Positions 61,886-64,000 of a stretch of 64,000 bases of DNA are shown here, one piece after another (position 1 is the first letter of the stretch; the number at the start of each line of letters is the position of its first letter). Under the pieces are notes generated by a model. It worked only from the letters and a program-made list of their open reading frames with translations. It was not told the origin of the DNA and ran no database searches. Source of the stretch: a bacterium (lineage in GTDB: Bacteria > Zhuqueibacterota > Zhuqueibacteria > Residuimicrobiales > Residuimicrobiaceae); NCBI GenBank assembly GCA_029565685.1, contig JAKQNR010000045.1, positions 62,001 through 126,000 on the forward strand, in the 5' to 3' direction. The translations under genes and the position numbers were made by a program.

Positions 61886-64000
61886 ATGTTCTATCACCGT
61901 TTTCTTTGCCTGTTGATGACCGTTGGATTGCCGATCCAGCCCATCCAAGCGTTGGATCAGCCAGTCGAGTTGGAGGACCCTGAGATTTTTCAGGTCAACC
62001 GCGAGCCGGCGCGCTGCTCCGGCATCCCGTATGCCACCAGGGAGGAGGCGAAGACGCATCGAATAGAAGCGTCTTCCTATTATCGTCTGCTCAGCGGTTC
62101 CTGGAAATTCCATTGGGTCAGCAATAGCGCTGACCGGCCTAGGGATTTTTATCAACCCGGTTTCGACAGCGGCAGCTGGGTTGATTTTCCCGTGCCAGGC
62201 CTTTGGGAGTTGAACGGCTACGGCGTACCTCTTTATTATGACACCAAGTATCCCTTCGGCGCACCTAATCCGCCTTACATTCCGGCAGAGAAAAATCCCG
62301 TGGGCTCGTATCTCACCTCTTTCACCGTGCCGGCGGAGTGGGAGGGACGGCAGTTGTTCATTCACTTTGGCGGCGTCAAGTCCGCCTATCAGGTCTGGGT
62401 GAATGGTCACTATGTGGGATATACAGAGAATTCGTTTTCTCCCGCTGAGTTCAATATCACCCGCATGGCCCGCAAAGGAGAAAACCGCCTCGCCGTGCAG
62501 GTCTTCAAGTTCTGCGACGGCAGTTACATGGAATGTCAGGGGATGTGGCATTACGGCGGGATACTGCGCGATGTCTATCTGTATGCCGCCGCGGATTTGC
62601 ATCTGGCCGATTACTTTGTTCGTTGCGATCTGGACGAAAAGTATGAAAACGCCCGTCTGTTCCTCAACGCCAGGATTAAAAATTATACGGACCAGGTTGT
62701 ACGCGGAGTGCAACTGGATGTGGAACTCGTCGACAGCCGCGGAAGAACCGTTCGAACCGATCCTCCTCTAACGGCGCTGTTGCCGCAGCTGGCCCCGACG
62801 GGCGAGGTTGTACTTGACCTGACCTGTCAAGTGGAGCGGCCGGCTTTGTGGTCGAGCGAGCAGCCGAATTTGTATCAGCTTTTTTTCACTTTGCGCGACC
62901 GTCGCAACCGGCCGGCGGAAATACAGGAATGCTGTTTTGGGTTTCGCGAGGTAGAGGTCAAAGACGCGCAGCTCTTCATCAACGGCCGGCCGGTCAAGCT
63001 CAAAGGCGCCAACCGGCATGAACACCTTTCGACCAGCGGCCATGTGGTGACCTATGCCAGCATGGTCCATGACATCCAATTGATGAAGCAGAGCAATTTC
63101 AACGTGGTGCGCACCTCGCACTATCCGAATGAACCGCGCTGGTACGATCTCTGCGACCGCTATGGGCTGTATGTGGTCGACGAATCCAATCTGGAGTCGC
63201 ACGGCGTCAACGGCATTCTGCCCAAGTCCAATCCGCAATGGCGGGAGGTCTCTCTGGACCGGCTGAACAGTCTCATTCAGCGGGACAAAAATCATCCCTG
63301 CGTGATCTTTTGGTCCCTGGGCAACGAGTCGGGTTCGGGTGAGAACTTTATGATCATGCGCGATTACGCCCATCGCATTGATCCGACCCGGCTGGTTCAC
63401 TATGAGGGCTATAATCAGGCCGGCGATATCAACAGTCGAATGTACGCCACGGTCGAGCGCATCATTCAGTATGGCAAAGAGAAAAATGACAAACCGCTGT
63501 TTCTTTGCGAGTATGCGCTGGGCAATGGAAATTCCTGCGGCAATCTGGTGGAATACTGGCAGGCGATCGAGACTTATCCCTCCTTGATCGGCGGCTGCAT
63601 CTGGGATTGGGCGGATCAGGGATTGCTGAAAGAGGATGAGAACGGCCGAATGTACTATGCCTATGCCGGCGATTATGAGCCGCCGGAACATCCGACCGAC
63701 GCCAATTTCGCCTTTTGCGGGCTATTGTTTTCCGATCGTTCTCCGACCCCCAAGCTTTGGGAGGTCAAAAAGGTCTATCAATACATCGCCATCGAGGCGG
63801 TGGATGCAAAGCGCGGACTGTTTCGTCTGCGCAACAAATATGACGTCACCGACCTGAGCGCGTTTGATCTTTACTGGTCTCTGGAGCAGGATGGCGAAGA
63901 ACTGCAGTCCGGCCGTCTGGATCCGGTCACTGCGGCCCCCGGGGCCAGCGCCCTGGTGAAAACGCCGTTTGACGCCAGCCTTTTCATTCCGGGCGCGGAA
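61886..64000 (+). CDS. LacZ-type GH2 beta-galactosidase, 3' end cut by window edge
   Basis: The frame is open from the ATG at 61886 to the last base (705 codons). A probable signal peptide is present (residues about 1-20, ending IQA). The jelly-roll sugar-binding domain has FPVPGLWELNGYG and YVGYTENSFSPAEF. An Ig-like domain follows, then the GH2 barrel with KLKGANRHEHL, the acid/base glutamate in WSLGNESGSG (about E481) and the nucleophile in FLCEYALGNGNS (about E542). It likely cleaves beta-galactosides outside the cytoplasm. The C-terminal domains lie beyond the window. Confidence 0.95.
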   Translation, partial: MFYHRFLCLLMTVGLPIQPIQALDQPVELEDPEIFQVNREPARCSGIPYATREEAKTHRIEASSYYRLLSGSWKFHWVSNSADRPRDFYQPGFDSGSWVDFPVPGLWELNGYGVPLYYDTKYPFGAPNPPYIPAEKNPVGSYLTSFTVPAEWEGRQLFIHFGGVKSAYQVWVNGHYVGYTENSFSPAEFNITRMARKGENRLAVQVFKFCDGSYMECQGMWHYGGILRDVYLYAAADLHLADYFVRCDLDEKYENARLFLNARIKNYTDQVVRGVQLDVELVDSRGRTVRTDPPLTALLPQLAPTGEVVLDLTCQVERPALWSSEQPNLYQLFFTLRDRRNRPAEIQECCFGFREVEVKDAQLFINGRPVKLKGANRHEHLSTSGHVVTYASMVHDIQLMKQSNFNVVRTSHYPNEPRWYDLCDRYGLYVVDESNLESHGVNGILPKSNPQWREVSLDRLNSLIQRDKNHPCVIFWSLGNESGSGENFMIMRDYAHRIDPTRLVHYEGYNQAGDINSRMYATVERIIQYGKEKNDKPLFLCEYALGNGNSCGNLVEYWQAIETYPSLIGGCIWDWADQGLLKEDENGRMYYAYAGDYEPPEHPTDANFAFCGLLFSDRSPTPKLWEVKKVYQYIAIEAVDAKRGLFRLRNKYDVTDLSAFDLYWSLEQDGEELQSGRLDPVTAAPGASALVKTPFDASLFIPGAE

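Noticed and set aside
1..64000. tRNA, rRNA, insertion sequence or phage genes
   Set aside because: I looked in the intergenic regions for cloverleaf patterns, transposase or integrase motifs and terminal repeats and saw none. A dedicated tRNA search would be decisive.

Overview
The window is a GC-rich, gene-dense bacterial chromosome segment with about 50 protein genes, no rRNA or tRNA that I can see, no CRISPR array and no insertion sequence. The gene content suggests a Gram-negative member of the FCB superphylum, perhaps a candidate phylum near KSB1 or Calditrichota. This is an inference from a type IX secretion C-terminal sorting domain, a TonB-dependent receptor with a carboxypeptidase-regulatory-like N-terminus, a Bacteroidetes-type AMP nucleosidase, many Tat-exported Gfo/Idh/MocA oxidoreductases and a division cluster. 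No single gene proves the assignment.

Layout. 1-6254 is a plus-strand run: the 3' part of a ThuA-like gene, three Tat-exported Gfo/Idh/MocA oxidoreductases, an FGE-fold protein and a Blc-type lipocalin. 6557-9347 (minus) is a fucose-isomerase-like gene followed by an FGGY sugar kinase. 9483-11147 is an exported YtcJ-like amidohydrolase. 11157-16732 (minus) holds a secreted GH13 amylase with a C-terminal glycogen-binding-like module and two overlapping ABC half-transporters that form a heterodimeric exporter. 16821-17555 is an unassigned protein with a GRPDG motif.

17802-31797 is the division and cell-wall (dcw) cluster. It opens with a strong promoter and a three-repeat MraZ operator, then mraZ-rsmH-ftsL-ftsI-murF-mraY-ftsW-murG-ftsQ(divergent)-ftsA-ftsZ and a radical SAM gene. 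murE, murD, murC, murB and ddl are absent from it. An exported TIM-barrel epimerase follows.

32822-41709 (minus) contains an acyl-CoA/acyl-ACP synthetase whose promoter is flanked by two identical palindromes (a FadR/TetR-like operator pair), AMP nucleosidase, an FN3-TPR lipoprotein, a 1405-residue type-IX-secreted metallopeptidase-like protein and glycerate kinase. 41916-50832 (plus) carries corA, a YiiX-like hydrolase, a GtaA-like glutaminase-family protein, plsC, sppA with its terminator, and the copZ-copA pair. 50914-54857 is a NIPSNAP protein, a TonB-dependent receptor and a putative lipoprotein, probably one unit. rpmB (55085) is followed by a terminator and by minus-strand thrC-thrB-proC, a Nudix hydrolase and a GlsB-type membrane protein. 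The window ends with a CPBP protease, a Tat-exported class V aminotransferase and the 5' part of a LacZ-type GH2 beta-galactosidase cut by the window edge.

Together the accessory genes point to a heterotroph that works on carbohydrates in the periplasm and outside the cell: Tat-exported sugar oxidoreductases and epimerase, amylase, beta-galactosidase, sugar isomerase and kinase. The housekeeping core is division, threonine and proline synthesis, and phospholipid synthesis. The most noteworthy signals are the thinned dcw cluster with a divergent FtsQ, the paired operator of the acyl synthetase, the MraZ operator and the Tat-exported PLP enzyme.
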